Below the pieces are notes generated by a model. The model searched no databases. It was given only the letters and a program-made list of their open reading frames with translations, and was not told the origin of the DNA. From positions 1 through 44,038 of the IMG/VR virus record IMGVR_UViG_3300021962_008254: a stretch of 44,038 nt of DNA; one strand, given 5' to 3'. Source of the DNA: a virus. Both the position numbers and the translations under genes were made by a program. Positions 18,801 to 27,598 of the stretch are shown one piece after another (position 1 is the stretch's first letter; the number at the start of each line of letters is the position of its first letter).

Positions 18801-19373
18801 ACCAGCAACTGCGCCAGCACCACCGCCACCACTGAATGCAATAGTGTCACTGTTTGAGTATAGGGTACCGCCACTATTGATAGCAATAGTCTCGACGCGG
18901 TAATTACGATTGTATATTGTTAATGTTGCACCATTACTGAAAGCTTTCTGGCCACCAGTACCGGTATTCAAATACTTAATATACAGTGTATTTAAATCAG
19001 GATCCGTTTGCTGTCCGCCAGTTTTATAATTTACTGATACAGCGGTTAGGTTAGAAGACGATTCTGTTACGTAGGTATTAGTAAGTGCAGATAGAGTATA
19101 TGAATTGCCGTTGATTTGAGTATCAAACAATTTAACATAGTAATATTGATCATCAGTCGTTAAAGAACAACCTTTAATAATGGTACCAGTTCTAAAAATA
19201 TTATCCCCAAATCTTTCAATCTGGTTTTGTAATATTGTTTGAAGTTGAGTTAGCTCACGTGCTTGTACGGCGACGGAAGGTTTGAAAAGAACTCTGTGAT
19301 AGTTCTTCGTCTCATCATAATCGTCAAAGTATGGTGTCTGGGCTAATGTTGTTGTTTGCTTGTCAAGTGGCAT
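12876..19373 (-). CDS. Giant DUF4815-type baseplate/fibre structural protein
   Basis: A 2165-residue protein, the largest gene here. The N-terminus (YDETKNYHRVLFKPSVAVQARELTQLQTILQNQIERFGDNIF, shown in parts: KPSVAVQARELTQLQ at about 32-46) matches DUF4815, a domain that anchors large virion proteins to the baseplate. The middle contains DVRSIAVAGVGVADVVLNAD and KRYTMKDISDIERRINRLEYY, the latter near 1005-1025, characteristic of gp10-like or fibre-anchor proteins of marine T4-like phages. The C-terminal third is beta-sandwich-like with modules such as EGYFTGGETVAQLSNTYLSG. The ribosome-binding site is GAGGAAG. It probably forms the peripheral baseplate hub for fibres. A GATAAATA lies 57 bases upstream. 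Confidence 0.75.
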   Translation of the reverse strand: MPLDKQTTTLAQTPYFDDYDETKNYHRVLFKPSVAVQARELTQLQTILQNQIERFGDNIFRTGTIIKGCSLTTDDQYYYVKLFDTQINGNSYTLSALTNTYVTESSSNLTAVSVNYKTGGQQTDPDLNTLYIKYLNTGTGGQKAFSNGATLTIYNRNYRVETIAINSGGTLYSNSDTIAFSGGGGAGAVAGVTTYANGTLKSIEITDNGSGYTTSPTVTVTTSTGSGANLTSFNYLAQIAVANSLYTAPTGRGYAVKTSEGVIYQKGHFIRVGSHEEVVSKYNTSPNNVVIGFHTTEAVVNSNSDQTLLDNANNSTNYTAPGADRLKLTANLVVLSTANAASNNDFLALYEFENGRIIKDRTTTQFNSINKELSKRTFEESGNYVVDPIPMYTESISGNTTHLNLVIGAGLAYVEGNRVQIYNNTKIPLRKSTNTITNDAQTISTNYGGYVYVKELLGNFDIKLGTTVTLRSTAGTDLSDNAGGSPTTPGTQIGTAQVRSLVFDAGTPGTPDCQYRLYIYDVKMSSGFSFKDVRSIAVAGVGVADVVLNADNLAVINDIQYDSLIFNTGTFGVQTLTNETFISRSQTNAAFAVGGTLSTSFSGGNTLPYSAGSTLNSVQERDFIVIPQTTLVSSTNKTGTVATTSGANTVTGTSTLFTSEYSVGQFIKVGTQDPLRIVKISSNTSIQVANNFAASLSANVHTIAYPANVPIDFQNQAGKSIAIDGTQTTLTLNLGHGLTGTGTVSIYHDIQNESPAVKVKTVKSPVFVKLSTAATTTSTTGPWCLGIPDAYEVTGVYVGSANTYSNTTTNYVNEFFLDSGQNDNYYGLSYLKKRPGSTLAIANTNCLLVSLKAFTHGVGKYISTESYASAIDDATEPLPSNKIRTQDVPVYTSPKTGKAYDLRDVIDFRPICSNTANVNATAVAGATIDPSTTITFASAEKYFPSPTREFTASVNSYLARQDRVVIDTYGGITVTEGIPANNPSGPSEPKGTMTIGMVNVAPYPSLSAKDAADSSRTDLGVYINPMQNKRYTMKDISDIERRINRLEYYALLNTLEQNTKQLVLPGEANSSIERFKNGFFVDPLTDYNVSNLNDAEYSVIIDTNKGVARPNFSDVKIDLVYDSANSTNTTKTGDIVTLSFTEKNLVQQPIANKIRTLVDQFWKYKANVSLYPPYDNYYDITRKGVSITVDIATPLNALARATSSALSQLNVSTNLDSVANVGNAIFVGMNGTNRVFEQDVLKTFTDTKVKINPGQELITQQNLGDYVTDFTLRPYIREQRIYFFTAGLRPGATHYVFFDNVNVSSYVTPASITVFTNVTENSFTVTGAKGAALVAGDNGQLAGYIDLPGGTFFVGERNVVIMDVDATASETSATSKAVGSFVAYAYGVNKTNLSLSTKTIDVTYDNSFGVANYTNTYVVSDKVRFERPDPLSQTFRVQRQLADTDGVFITGIDVFFRAKDATQGVTLELRETNNGVPSHIIVPFSRTRLSPANVSVSETASNATSFTFASPVYLKTETDYAIVIYPDANSPEYTIWTAETGVKDVANTSLISNQNWGLGTMFYSTSGTAWTPVQDEDLKFTVKRALFNNLSGTAKVHNGDYEFLTLANTEGYFTGGETVAQLSNTYLSGTFTTNVANVVVGTSSSQAAALSVGDNVLFVYSNNAAIGTGNVNVTTVTVSNGGGQTTDFVTEYSAGDFIRIGSDIRQVVAVTNSTSITIDSALSTSASNSTHYRMDPVFDVSRVTAANSSTITINKVPKLTSNASIIVNGQKVVRGVVSAYDYGNTKIYISSSTSANDTFKIQTSNSAYRGTIVGDTSQALGVVSTVDNIKANIFRPLINTLQIPGTTVSLVGTLTTNAGSTDTKSYFLTASSRLDLGDDAIIKSKSNEIVGSTITKSFTADLQMSGATTDISPLVDMNPSSVVLTRNLVNNDYTNETGRFGSATSKYVSKRIALADGLDAEDAKIFITAYKPSGTTIQVYAKILNFTDGEAFEDKDWTLMDQVTSGAIYSDSLNEEDYREYEYTFPKTPPSTLLSGVVTTYSNTTITGVDTTFSTTVVAGDLVKIVKSNTLTDYDLFPVVSVANNTSLQVTSNTSFTGTGNTIELVTQKKAAFKYTRNNYITRYHDSNNAAFDTYKYMAVKIVLLSPYNYLVPTLNDVRVLAVSV

Positions 19374-19382
19374 GACTTCCTC

Positions 19383-21152
19383 TTAGAACTCGATAACTGC
19401 TTTAATTTTTTCTGTTTGGCCTGCATTTTTATTTATCGCGGTAATATTCTCTATATAGACAACATCTCCGCTACCAACAACAAAGTCTCCGGGACGAGTT
19501 GTTGTTATTGTTGCAGTTGCACCGCTATCGGCGCCTGTTAATGTACCCCCGAAAGTACCCTTAACGTTTGTAATGTGTATTACGGAACTATTGGCTTTAT
19601 ATAATACAGCATTCGATGTTGCTGTATTTCCTGTTCCAGTAACAATTTCATCTTCAGTAAATGTCCCCGTCACAGCGGATACATTTAAAGTTGTTGTTTG
19701 GTTGATGTAAGCAAGGTTTGCTGATAGATTGGCACTACCGTTGTTTCTAACCGAAACTACCTGAGCAGTCGTGGCGGTGTTTCCCCCAGTTATTACTCCG
19801 TATATTGAATTTCCCGGTACAAACCAGTTATTGCTAGAGCTAACATTTGCCATTCTCAATACTGTAGTGTTTGCAAATGTAACATATCCACTCGCGCCTG
19901 TGTTTGATTGAGTTATTTGCTCACCAACTTCAAACGTTCCAATTGACCCAGTGTATGTAAGCTCTAAGTTTGCGAGTAGAGGACTACTTAGAACCCCTAT
20001 CACTCTAAAATCATTAACATCAAATACTTTACCATTTGCGATTGCTTCAGATGTATCGAACTTAACGCTTAGCCCCATATAATGAGCCCCAAGCTCTTCT
20101 GTAGCATCGCTACCATGTCCTCCGGGAGGACTGATAATAACTCTACCAACTGCTGTGTTGGAAATGCCACCTGTATTTCCTGTAAATGTTAGCGATCCAA
20201 ATGTATAGTCTGTACCCCGATCAGTAATCTCAACTTTATATATTGAGTTAGATGTAGAGTTTACTATTGCTCTTCCAATAAAGCCAGAACCATCTCCTAC
20301 AACGACTGCATTTGGAGTTATTTCATACGTTGAGGAAGTAGTAGGATTGACATCAAAAGCTGTATTGATAACAATCTGTCTTGTCGAACCACTTACTGTG
20401 TAGCTTTCTACAGTACGCTGCTGACCGGTCCCTGTTCCCGACGTTACTTTGATTGCACATCCGTTATAAAAATTAGAATTAGCAGAAGCGGTTGATTGAA
20501 TATAAAAAACTTGAGTATTACCAGCTACTGTGACAGACTGGAAAGCTCCATTAGTGTACGAATCATAGTTAGATCCCTCATATGACACATCAATATAATC
20601 TATAGAACCATGTACAGCATTTGCTACAACGTTTGCATTAGTTATAACAGGAATAAAATCTGCTGTGGCAAATTTATCAAACTGGGCATTAGTAATAGAG
20701 TACATATACTTCCATTGGTACCCGTCCGATGTTTCGTATATGTCATCGCTAGCAGACGTTTGGGCCAAATCAGGAGCAATAGTAGAAGGAATCCCTCCTG
20801 CATTACTCAAACATTTGAATACATCATATCCACTACCAGAGTCAACGCTTACATAAAACGATGTATCATATAGAGCAGTCGATTGGTGGTCATATTGGTT
20901 ATAAACGGTACCGTATGTCCAATCTACTCTCGGTACCATGAATGATACATCCGTTTGCTCGACGGCTTTAGCAAAGAGCATTTGGTCGTAGACGTCAACG
21001 TATGTTGTCTGAATGTTATCGACGAGGGTAGGAGGTATAGATTCGTTATCATAAGGCGTATGACGGCCAACAAAAATAAAATACGCAGGCTGAGATGCAA
21101 CTAATGCATTAATTGCATTAATTTTAAAACGATTCGTGAAAATCTTTGACAT
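19383..21152 (-). CDS. 8: Baseplate wedge protein gp8 homologue, extended
   Basis: A 589-residue protein. The N-terminus (SKIFTNRFKINAINALVASQ, then YFIFVGRHTPYDNE) and the segment SDGYQWKYMYSITNAQFDKFATADFIPV at about 141-168 are the gp8 signature. T4 gp8 has 334 residues, so this version carries about 250 extra. The extra length includes two beta modules, GTFEVGEQITQSNTGASGYV (near 405) and GTFTEDEIVTGTGNTATSNA (near 500), related to modules in gp7, gp53 and the giant protein. gp8 joins gp7 and gp10 in the baseplate wedge. The gene follows gp7 by one base and precedes the giant DUF4815 gene. Confidence 0.85.
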   Translation of the reverse strand: MSKIFTNRFKINAINALVASQPAYFIFVGRHTPYDNESIPPTLVDNIQTTYVDVYDQMLFAKAVEQTDVSFMVPRVDWTYGTVYNQYDHQSTALYDTSFYVSVDSGSGYDVFKCLSNAGGIPSTIAPDLAQTSASDDIYETSDGYQWKYMYSITNAQFDKFATADFIPVITNANVVANAVHGSIDYIDVSYEGSNYDSYTNGAFQSVTVAGNTQVFYIQSTASANSNFYNGCAIKVTSGTGTGQQRTVESYTVSGSTRQIVINTAFDVNPTTSSTYEITPNAVVVGDGSGFIGRAIVNSTSNSIYKVEITDRGTDYTFGSLTFTGNTGGISNTAVGRVIISPPGGHGSDATEELGAHYMGLSVKFDTSEAIANGKVFDVNDFRVIGVLSSPLLANLELTYTGSIGTFEVGEQITQSNTGASGYVTFANTTVLRMANVSSSNNWFVPGNSIYGVITGGNTATTAQVVSVRNNGSANLSANLAYINQTTTLNVSAVTGTFTEDEIVTGTGNTATSNAVLYKANSSVIHITNVKGTFGGTLTGADSGATATITTTRPGDFVVGSGDVVYIENITAINKNAGQTEKIKAVIEF

Positions 21153-21153
21153 A

Positions 21154-24100
21154 TTAAGAAATAGTAATCTCTATGGTTGTTGTGTTACCTTGAGCAGAAG
21201 AGTTTGCTCCTGTAACAACGTTGGACGTTACAAATGTCCCTACAGTGTTTATAAGTTGTAAGGTATTTAGGGTGTTACTAAACGATAATACATAACCGTT
21301 TGCTGTATTTGATGTACCGTTGGATTGATTGACCAATTCTCCTGCAGTAAAGTCTCCCACAATACTACCTAAACTTAGCGTAGTGATTTTTGGGTATGTG
21401 GCCTCTACACGTACCGGAGCGTTTTGTCCTACTAAATCTTTATAGAATGATCCAAACATCCTTGTGCCAGCAACGTGCACAGTGTTTTTAACAAAATCAT
21501 TATATTTATTCTGATCGATACCAGATTGAATCTCATATGAGTATTCTTGGTAGTAATGATTGTCCTGGATATACTTATTGCTGTCCAAGAAGCCGTCCTG
21601 ACCCTTCCAATACCCTTCGCTTGAACCTTGCGTACCAAGAGTAACCAATCCAGCACCCTCGATTGGATTATTGTCGGCATATAGTGTGATGTATTCGCCG
21701 CTCTGATAAGAGAATCCCGAATCGACTACTTCTACAGATCGGAGTGTTCCGTTTGTAATACCGGCCGCGGCTTCTACGACAGCATTATTGCCAAGAACAT
21801 TTGCTGACGCATCTTCCGTAATATAAACAACATTGGCCGTCGAGCCAGATTCCGCTCCAACAAGAACTGTTCCTGTAATGAAATTAACAAACGATATTCT
21901 TCGTAGTGTAACTAAACTGCTGTTTGAAGATTCAATTATACCTTTAGCACTAATAGTAAGATTGTTTGCCACAATTGCATTTGGCGTAGCAACTGCTCCC
22001 GAATATGTTCCCACAATGGTATTGGATACATCGAACGTATTTGCTGTATTTGATACGAGGATACGTAAAGATCCATTCGCTCCAATTACAGCAGCGGAGT
22101 AAATCTCACCATAGACTGTATTACCATCGGAGCGAACTTGAGTGACAACTTCTCTACCAGCAGTATCGAACGTACCAGAAACACTACCAACGTTTGCAGA
22201 AATTCCTGGACTTATGATTGATTGAGTTGCGAGTTCTCCGTCTCTAAATCCAGCCGTTTGATTGGTAATGTTTAAATTAATTATTTCTCGCTTGCCATAA
22301 GCAGCAATCGCTTTCTCTATTTCCACAACAAAAGGCTGAGCTGTATTATCGTTACCAGGATTACGTTCTGTCAATGAAATAATAGAACCGATTGTTAATG
22401 GTATTTTAGTAAGAGCTGTTCCTATTACGGAAGAACTATTTGCAGCAGGAAGGCGGGCAAACCCATAGCCAGTATTTGACGCAGCATTAGAATTATTAGC
22501 ATTCAAATTAATGGACATAAAAGATACGTTACCGCTATTATTTCCGTTAAGCCTATCTGCTCCTATGAAAACAATTTCTGTATTTGAAATACCACCAATT
22601 TTAAATCCGCCAGGGCTACCAGAACTTATGATGGTAACAACTGCTTGTGCTCCTGTCGATGTATCGTAGATGTAATTGCGGTTTGAAGCATCAGCAACAA
22701 ACGCATTTGTGATGCTGTAAACGCCTACTGCTTGGGAATTACTTCCAACAACAGTACCAACTGCTGTTATATCCGTAGCTGTAGATTTGACAGCTCCGTT
22801 TGTTGTGGCGTTTGCATATATTTTTGTGATAGACGCATTACTGAAGTTTGTATTATCAAATGCTAGAGTACTAACAGTAGTGACGTTAGCAGTACAATGT
22901 GACGTTTTGCCAACTAGCAAAGTATTGGTAGTAAAAGGACCAAAGCGTTGGTCTAGTGTTGCAGCAGAGCTGTTAGCATATACCACAACACCGACAGCAG
23001 CATTACCTGAAGCATTTGCTTGATATACCATCTCGCCTACAACGAATGATCCAGATAAAGTGTTTGCGCTCGTTATTGTATCTAAACCGACATTAGCAAC
23101 ACTATGTGGAGATATCAGCAACCAGCCTGTTGTCGTTACTTGGTTTGCCCCAAGAATGAATCCCCCAGCAACGTAGCCCCCTGTGGAATTGACTCCATAC
23201 ACTAAACTACCATTGGCAAAAGTAACGTTAGCACTTGAGAAAGCTACGTTTACGAGGGGCTGTCTTACGGTACTAAATTCACTGTAGTTTGTTATAGAAG
23301 TGTTACTGGTTGTGAACGAGGTTATTGAAAGAACGTTTGCTGACACATATACTTTCTGAGTGTCGCCGAACACATTAGCATTCAGAGTATATCCAAATCC
23401 ACCATCTTGAAGTCTGTAGTTAACTTCACCAGTTCTAACACCAACGTCTGTAACGCGGACTTTTCCTAAACGGCCTGTTCGATCTGACGTAACATTCAAT
23501 ATTTGACCGATTTCAAAATCGCTACCAGCTGTTGTTACTTCTATTGACGTTAATGATCCTACGATTCTAGGACTGCCTTCAACGACATTATCGCTACTCA
23601 CTAATTCATCGGTAATAAATTGACCGCGAACATTAGATAGATATGCAACATCAATGACGTTACCGTTGTGATTGCGTCGTACCACACTTTCTACAAAAGC
23701 TCTTGCTCCCGATACAGTACCGGTTATATCTTTTCCTACAAACCCAACTGTCTTACTGCTGATAGACAATTCCAAATAAATTGGTACAGTCCATTTGCCG
23801 TCTGATGTTCTCAGAATATCATTACCAGGATAATAAACGTTTACCGCTTCATCAAAAAGCAAACGAAATACAAGACGTAGAGCTTGAATCGTTCCTTTTG
23901 TTCTGTGAATATCTAATGCGTGTTTTATAACATCGCGTTTTTGTTCTACACCAGTAAGAGACACTCCATCCAAATACATTGTTTGGAAATGAGGAAGAAA
24001 TTGATCAAGGGTTGTGTCTATATCCTTAAACGATAAAAGGTTTCTTGAGTAATAAAGAGGGTTCCCGCTTGATTCTAGCCATTCATAGTAGGCTTTTACA

Positions 24101-24189
24101 AACGATACAAATAGAGGACCTTCTTCTCTATAGAAAGCAGGAAACTGTGTTTCTACTAAAGGAGAAATTTTTCCATACGTGTACTTCAT
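21154..24189 (-). CDS. 7: Baseplate wedge protein gp7 homologue
   Basis: A 1011-residue protein, close to T4 gp7 (1032). The N-terminus (KYTYGKISPLVETQFPAFYR, then FVSFVKAYYEWLESSGNP and RTKGTIQALRLVFRLLFDE at about 95-113) is the conserved start of the gp7-like wedge protein of marine T4-like phages. The rest is a string of beta modules (GSFVVGEMVYQANASGNAAV, GDFTAGELVNQSNGTSNTA) in which NTS-rich loops alternate with glycine turns. Its start overlaps the gp6 stop as ATGA, so the wedge proteins are translationally coupled. gp7 starts wedge assembly by binding gp10 and gp8. The repeats may be mobile add-on domains facing outward. Confidence 0.82.
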   Translation of the reverse strand: MKYTYGKISPLVETQFPAFYREEGPLFVSFVKAYYEWLESSGNPLYYSRNLLSFKDIDTTLDQFLPHFQTMYLDGVSLTGVEQKRDVIKHALDIHRTKGTIQALRLVFRLLFDEAVNVYYPGNDILRTSDGKWTVPIYLELSISSKTVGFVGKDITGTVSGARAFVESVVRRNHNGNVIDVAYLSNVRGQFITDELVSSDNVVEGSPRIVGSLTSIEVTTAGSDFEIGQILNVTSDRTGRLGKVRVTDVGVRTGEVNYRLQDGGFGYTLNANVFGDTQKVYVSANVLSITSFTTSNTSITNYSEFSTVRQPLVNVAFSSANVTFANGSLVYGVNSTGGYVAGGFILGANQVTTTGWLLISPHSVANVGLDTITSANTLSGSFVVGEMVYQANASGNAAVGVVVYANSSAATLDQRFGPFTTNTLLVGKTSHCTANVTTVSTLAFDNTNFSNASITKIYANATTNGAVKSTATDITAVGTVVGSNSQAVGVYSITNAFVADASNRNYIYDTSTGAQAVVTIISSGSPGGFKIGGISNTEIVFIGADRLNGNNSGNVSFMSINLNANNSNAASNTGYGFARLPAANSSSVIGTALTKIPLTIGSIISLTERNPGNDNTAQPFVVEIEKAIAAYGKREIINLNITNQTAGFRDGELATQSIISPGISANVGSVSGTFDTAGREVVTQVRSDGNTVYGEIYSAAVIGANGSLRILVSNTANTFDVSNTIVGTYSGAVATPNAIVANNLTISAKGIIESSNSSLVTLRRISFVNFITGTVLVGAESGSTANVVYITEDASANVLGNNAVVEAAAGITNGTLRSVEVVDSGFSYQSGEYITLYADNNPIEGAGLVTLGTQGSSEGYWKGQDGFLDSNKYIQDNHYYQEYSYEIQSGIDQNKYNDFVKNTVHVAGTRMFGSFYKDLVGQNAPVRVEATYPKITTLSLGSIVGDFTAGELVNQSNGTSNTANGYVLSFSNTLNTLQLINTVGTFVTSNVVTGANSSAQGNTTTIEITIS

Positions 24190-25982
24190 CGTCTTATACC
24201 ATTAGCCGTTACAAAAATATCCTCATCTTTTATTCGGATAATGTTATTTAACATAGCATCAATATCATGCAAATCAGTTACGGCTCTCATTTTAATATAT
24301 GGTCCCTCATAGGAAGATATATTTAAACCGTTAATGAATACTGTACCGGTATCATAATCTACAGTACCGATATTAATTACAGTGACATGCTGACCGTCTT
24401 GGGTTTCTAATGAAACAAGACGCATTACTCCATTACCATCATCTTCCATTCTACATAAAACCCCATTATATGTAAAGTATGTAGAGGTCACGGCGTGGTT
24501 AGACACGTACGGATGAATGTAAGCAGAGTTCAAGATCTTTAGTTTATTATTGAACCGTACGGTAAATGGTGAAGGGCTATTCAATACAGGATTGAGAGCT
24601 TTATATGGTACTACCTCTGTGCCATTACTTAAAACACTAGTACTAACACTATCAATGCTTTCCACTAATTTGGAATATCTGAATGTAGTATTGAAGTCGT
24701 TTAAATTTTGTTCGTTGAAAACACGTACTTTAGATTTAACCGTGGATAATAGATCGTTTTCGGAAACAGTTATTGTGTTAATGTTATAAGTTACAACACT
24801 ATACACTTCTAAGTTTAAGTATTCCGGATCGATGAATACCGGATCGATGGTAAGCGGGCAACGCTCTTTTAGAAATTTCTGATATACAGTTTTATTGCTT
24901 TCTGAAACTCCATCTGAGTCTACAATATCTAAAGAGACAACGACTTTGCCGTAGCGAGGTGGATCTTCTTCCTCACCCCCATAAACGTGAATGGCATTAA
25001 TTTCTGGGTAAGCTAATTGTAATAACGTTTTGTAATCAGCTGCATTAACTGCACGCTCTTGGGTTTGAAAATAGCGAGGCGCGTTCTTACGAATCGATTG
25101 TGTTGTTTCATGTACGAGACCGCCAGTAGCCACGGAGACAGTTGTAATAGCAACATTATTGTGGCCATCAATTGCATCATCGGAACTAAACAGAGCACAT
25201 CCGTTTGGAAGCTCTCCGTTACCTACTCCATATACAACAGAAACTGCGGCGCCATGAGAAGGAGGACGTCCTTGTGTACCGTTACCAAAAACAACTTCAT
25301 ACAAATCGTTCTCTGCTGATTGTAAGAAGAATACTTGAGAAGTTGAATCAATGTTTAAATATGAATTGGCTTGTGTATAAGATAAAACGTTAGAGCCATT
25401 ATTTTCTGTAACATATACTCTCAGCGTGGTTGTATCAACAGTTGGATTAGAAATAATAAAACGCTGATCGCTGCTTGTTTGGTTGTATATGAACGTATCA
25501 GTCATCAATACGCCTTCTTTTATTTCAACGTTTGATACGCTAAACACACCATTACTCGATCCAGTTATAACGTGGTTGTCTGGTAATGTGAATGTATATG
25601 TGTTTGAACCAACCTTAGACGTGAACGATGTGCCACGTGGAATTGTCACCGTCGTTGTGTTGGAAGAAACAGAAGGCGTGACCGCAATGTTAATTCTAGC
25701 TGTAGCTGATCTGAAAGAGCGAGGAGTATAGTTTAATGTCTTGGCATGGGATATAACGCTATCTCTTAACTGAGCTGAATCTAAAAACATCTCACTTGCT
25801 ACCATATTGAGATAGAAAGAATTGATGTATGTGTTGTAAGCCAATAGATCCAACAACACGGCCATGTTCGAACCATCAAAATCATAATCTTGAAAAGCAG
25901 CTTGGCCTGAGAGATGAGTTTTAAGAGATGACTTTAATGCATTAAAGTCTAAATTTACTAAGTTGATTGATTCGTTTGCCAT
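24186..25982 (-). CDS. 6: Baseplate wedge protein gp6 homologue
   Basis: A 598-residue protein (T4 gp6 is 660). The N-terminus NLDFNALKSSLKTHLSGQ, then FQDYDFDGSNMAVLLDLLAYN and YLNMVASEMFLDSAQLRDSV (residues about 58-77), is diagnostic for gp6/baseplate J-like proteins. VVFGNGTQGRPP near 230 and a repeat of mixed beta domains follow. gp6 dimers form the continuous inner ring of the baseplate and bind gp53 and gp25. It starts with TAATG on the stop of gp25, and its end overlaps the gp7 start. Confidence 0.9.
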   Translation of the reverse strand: MANESINLVNLDFNALKSSLKTHLSGQAAFQDYDFDGSNMAVLLDLLAYNTYINSFYLNMVASEMFLDSAQLRDSVISHAKTLNYTPRSFRSATARINIAVTPSVSSNTTTVTIPRGTSFTSKVGSNTYTFTLPDNHVITGSSNGVFSVSNVEIKEGVLMTDTFIYNQTSSDQRFIISNPTVDTTTLRVYVTENNGSNVLSYTQANSYLNIDSTSQVFFLQSAENDLYEVVFGNGTQGRPPSHGAAVSVVYGVGNGELPNGCALFSSDDAIDGHNNVAITTVSVATGGLVHETTQSIRKNAPRYFQTQERAVNAADYKTLLQLAYPEINAIHVYGGEEEDPPRYGKVVVSLDIVDSDGVSESNKTVYQKFLKERCPLTIDPVFIDPEYLNLEVYSVVTYNINTITVSENDLLSTVKSKVRVFNEQNLNDFNTTFRYSKLVESIDSVSTSVLSNGTEVVPYKALNPVLNSPSPFTVRFNNKLKILNSAYIHPYVSNHAVTSTYFTYNGVLCRMEDDGNGVMRLVSLETQDGQHVTVINIGTVDYDTGTVFINGLNISSYEGPYIKMRAVTDLHDIDAMLNNIIRIKDEDIFVTANGIRR

Positions 25983-26410
25983 TATCGAACTCTATTAAGA
26001 ATTAGGTTAATTGTTATTGGTTTGGGTATGTTAACAGTTGAGAAAATCAACGTAACATTAATACGCTGCTCATCAGCTGAGGCTCCTATATTCAAAGATA
26101 ATATTCTGATCCTTGGTTCGAACTTTGTAAGACAATTCTCTATATGCTCACGCATGATAGACAACGTTTCCCCGTCAGCTGGTTCAAACAGCAAGTATTT
26201 TAAATTAGCCCCTAAGTTTGGTTGATATAAGCGCTCGTCAAAATCAGTGAGAAGTAAGTTAGTTATAGCTCTTTTAATAGCAACTTCGTTTGTGGCCCGC
26301 GCCAAATCTTTCTTACCAGGATGGATATCCAATCCAACAAAAAAGTCACTATACAGCTCTGCTTTTAAAGAGGTAGTAGTGTATTTTTCAGCTGTGGTTA
26401 TTGTGGTCAT
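25982..26410 (-). CDS. 25: Baseplate wedge protein gp25 homologue
   Basis: A 142-residue protein (T4 gp25: 132). The core KKDLARATNEVAIKRAITNLL, then DFDERLYQPNLGANLKYLLFEP (residues about 57-78) and MREHIENCLTKFEPRIRI, is the gp25/TssE-like fold. It forms the EPR-type contact that initiates sheath polymerisation from the baseplate. The start follows the PAAR stop as TAAATG, and the stop is shared with the gp6 start. Context and length agree; nothing is unusual in it. Confidence 0.92.
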   Translation of the reverse strand: MTTITTAEKYTTTSLKAELYSDFFVGLDIHPGKKDLARATNEVAIKRAITNLLLTDFDERLYQPNLGANLKYLLFEPADGETLSIMREHIENCLTKFEPRIRILSLNIGASADEQRINVTLIFSTVNIPKPITINLILNRVR

Positions 26411-26677
26411 TTAATTTACAAATACGTTAGAAGTTGAAACAAGTAGGTGGCCGCACGTAGCAGCATCTCCAGCTCCACATACAGGCAATCCTCCTGCAAA
26501 TACATTACCACTACCTATAGCCATCTTGACAGCATCGTGAGGAGTTTTGCCATGATAAGCTACAATTGTTCCAACCACAGCAATGGGTAATCCATTCACA
26601 AATACATTAGGAACTAAAGGAGTATTCAATAACCCCCCTGCTGTATCTAATCCTACACGGCCTACACTTTTTGGCAT
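26411..26677 (-). CDS. PAAR-repeat spike tip protein (T4 gp5.4-like)
   Basis: An 88-residue protein with the PAAR layout: MPKSVGRVGLDTAGGL, then NVFVNGLPIAVVGTIVAYH (about 24-42), GSGNVFAGGLPVCGAGDAATCGHLL and NVFVN at the end. Conserved H42, the C67 and C74 cysteines and H76 could bind the iron or zinc ion at the tip. PAAR proteins form the sharp cone on the gp5 spike. The gene lies next to gp5, as gp5.4 does in T4, and has a good ribosome-binding site (AAGGA). Confidence 0.9.
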   Translation of the reverse strand: MPKSVGRVGLDTAGGLLNTPLVPNVFVNGLPIAVVGTIVAYHGKTPHDAVKMAIGSGNVFAGGLPVCGAGDAATCGHLLVSTSNVFVN

Positions 26678-26686
26678 ATATTGTCC

Positions 26687-27598
26687 TTAGAGATTACCAC
26701 CAGCTGTGGCCACGTCAACAGAACTACTCGAAGATCCAGGATTGAGATATAATCCCAACAAACCAGAGATTGTGGTGGTAGTAGTTCCAGAAATAGTAAC
26801 CAATCCCCCGTTTATTGTTGTTCCCAATGTTCCTGATATATTTATCAAGGGGGCAGACATTGTTATTTGCTTTTTAGACTCCATCGTAATAGCCCCATCG
26901 GATAAAATACTAGTGGTGCCGTCAACGATAATTGCCATATCTCCTCGAACCTTAATGTATCGAGCTTGCATAGAAATCTCAATATGATCTCCATTAACTT
27001 TATCTGTTCTTAATCCTGGAACCATTTCCGTATAATGACCAGCATTATGGTAAATGTGTATTCTCTCCGCTCCTGGCGTATCATCAACTTCAATTACATG
27101 GCCGCGCTCCGACTCAAATACTTTATTGAATGGATATTGAGCTCCAAAGAAAGCCCCTGGAGGAGCCTCTACGTTCTCGTCAATCCCTACTTCTAATTTA
27201 GCTTGGGATAGCTTGTTTATTCCTCGAGCCAATTTATTAACATCGTGACTTTCAAGAGATATATTTTCCGAATCCACAAAATCAGGACTAGGTTGTGGAA
27301 TTCCTGGCAGCGTACCAAACACAACTGGCATTTGAGCACTTTCCCCATCAGCAAAGAAACCCACAACAGTCGTTCCTTCTCGCATGAATGTAGGAGATAT
27401 TCCTTTTCCCTGATAACTAGCAGATGTTGTAGGAAGAACAACATGGGCCCACGGCAGTTCATTTGTAGGCAAAACCGTATCGCTTATATTGTGAAAGTTA
27501 TGACATCTAACTCGGACACGTCCTACTTGTAGGGGGTCCATAACATCCTCTACAATACCAAAAAACCAAACAAAACCTTGTTTACCCATTTCAGCCAT
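26687..27598 (-). CDS. 5: Baseplate hub spike gp5 homologue without lysozyme domain
   Basis: A 303-residue protein. Residues 8-110 form the OB-fold: FVWFFGIVEDVMDPLQVGRVRVRCH, then PWAHVVLPTTSAS and REGTTVVGFFADGE. A central region with NPFN-type ...GAQYPFNKVFESERGHVIEVDD follows, then a beta-helix spike from about 200 with repeats such as GAITMESKKQITMSAPLINI and GTTINGGLVTISGTTTTTISG. T4 gp5 (575) carries a lysozyme domain between these parts, which is missing here, so penetration of peptidoglycan must rely on another enzyme, perhaps the M23 domain of the tape measure. It overlaps gp27 by 8 bases, consistent with the gp27-gp5 hub complex. Confidence 0.85.
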   Translation of the reverse strand: MAEMGKQGFVWFFGIVEDVMDPLQVGRVRVRCHNFHNISDTVLPTNELPWAHVVLPTTSASYQGKGISPTFMREGTTVVGFFADGESAQMPVVFGTLPGIPQPSPDFVDSENISLESHDVNKLARGINKLSQAKLEVGIDENVEAPPGAFFGAQYPFNKVFESERGHVIEVDDTPGAERIHIYHNAGHYTEMVPGLRTDKVNGDHIEISMQARYIKVRGDMAIIVDGTTSILSDGAITMESKKQITMSAPLINISGTLGTTINGGLVTISGTTTTTISGLLGLYLNPGSSSSSVDVATAGGNL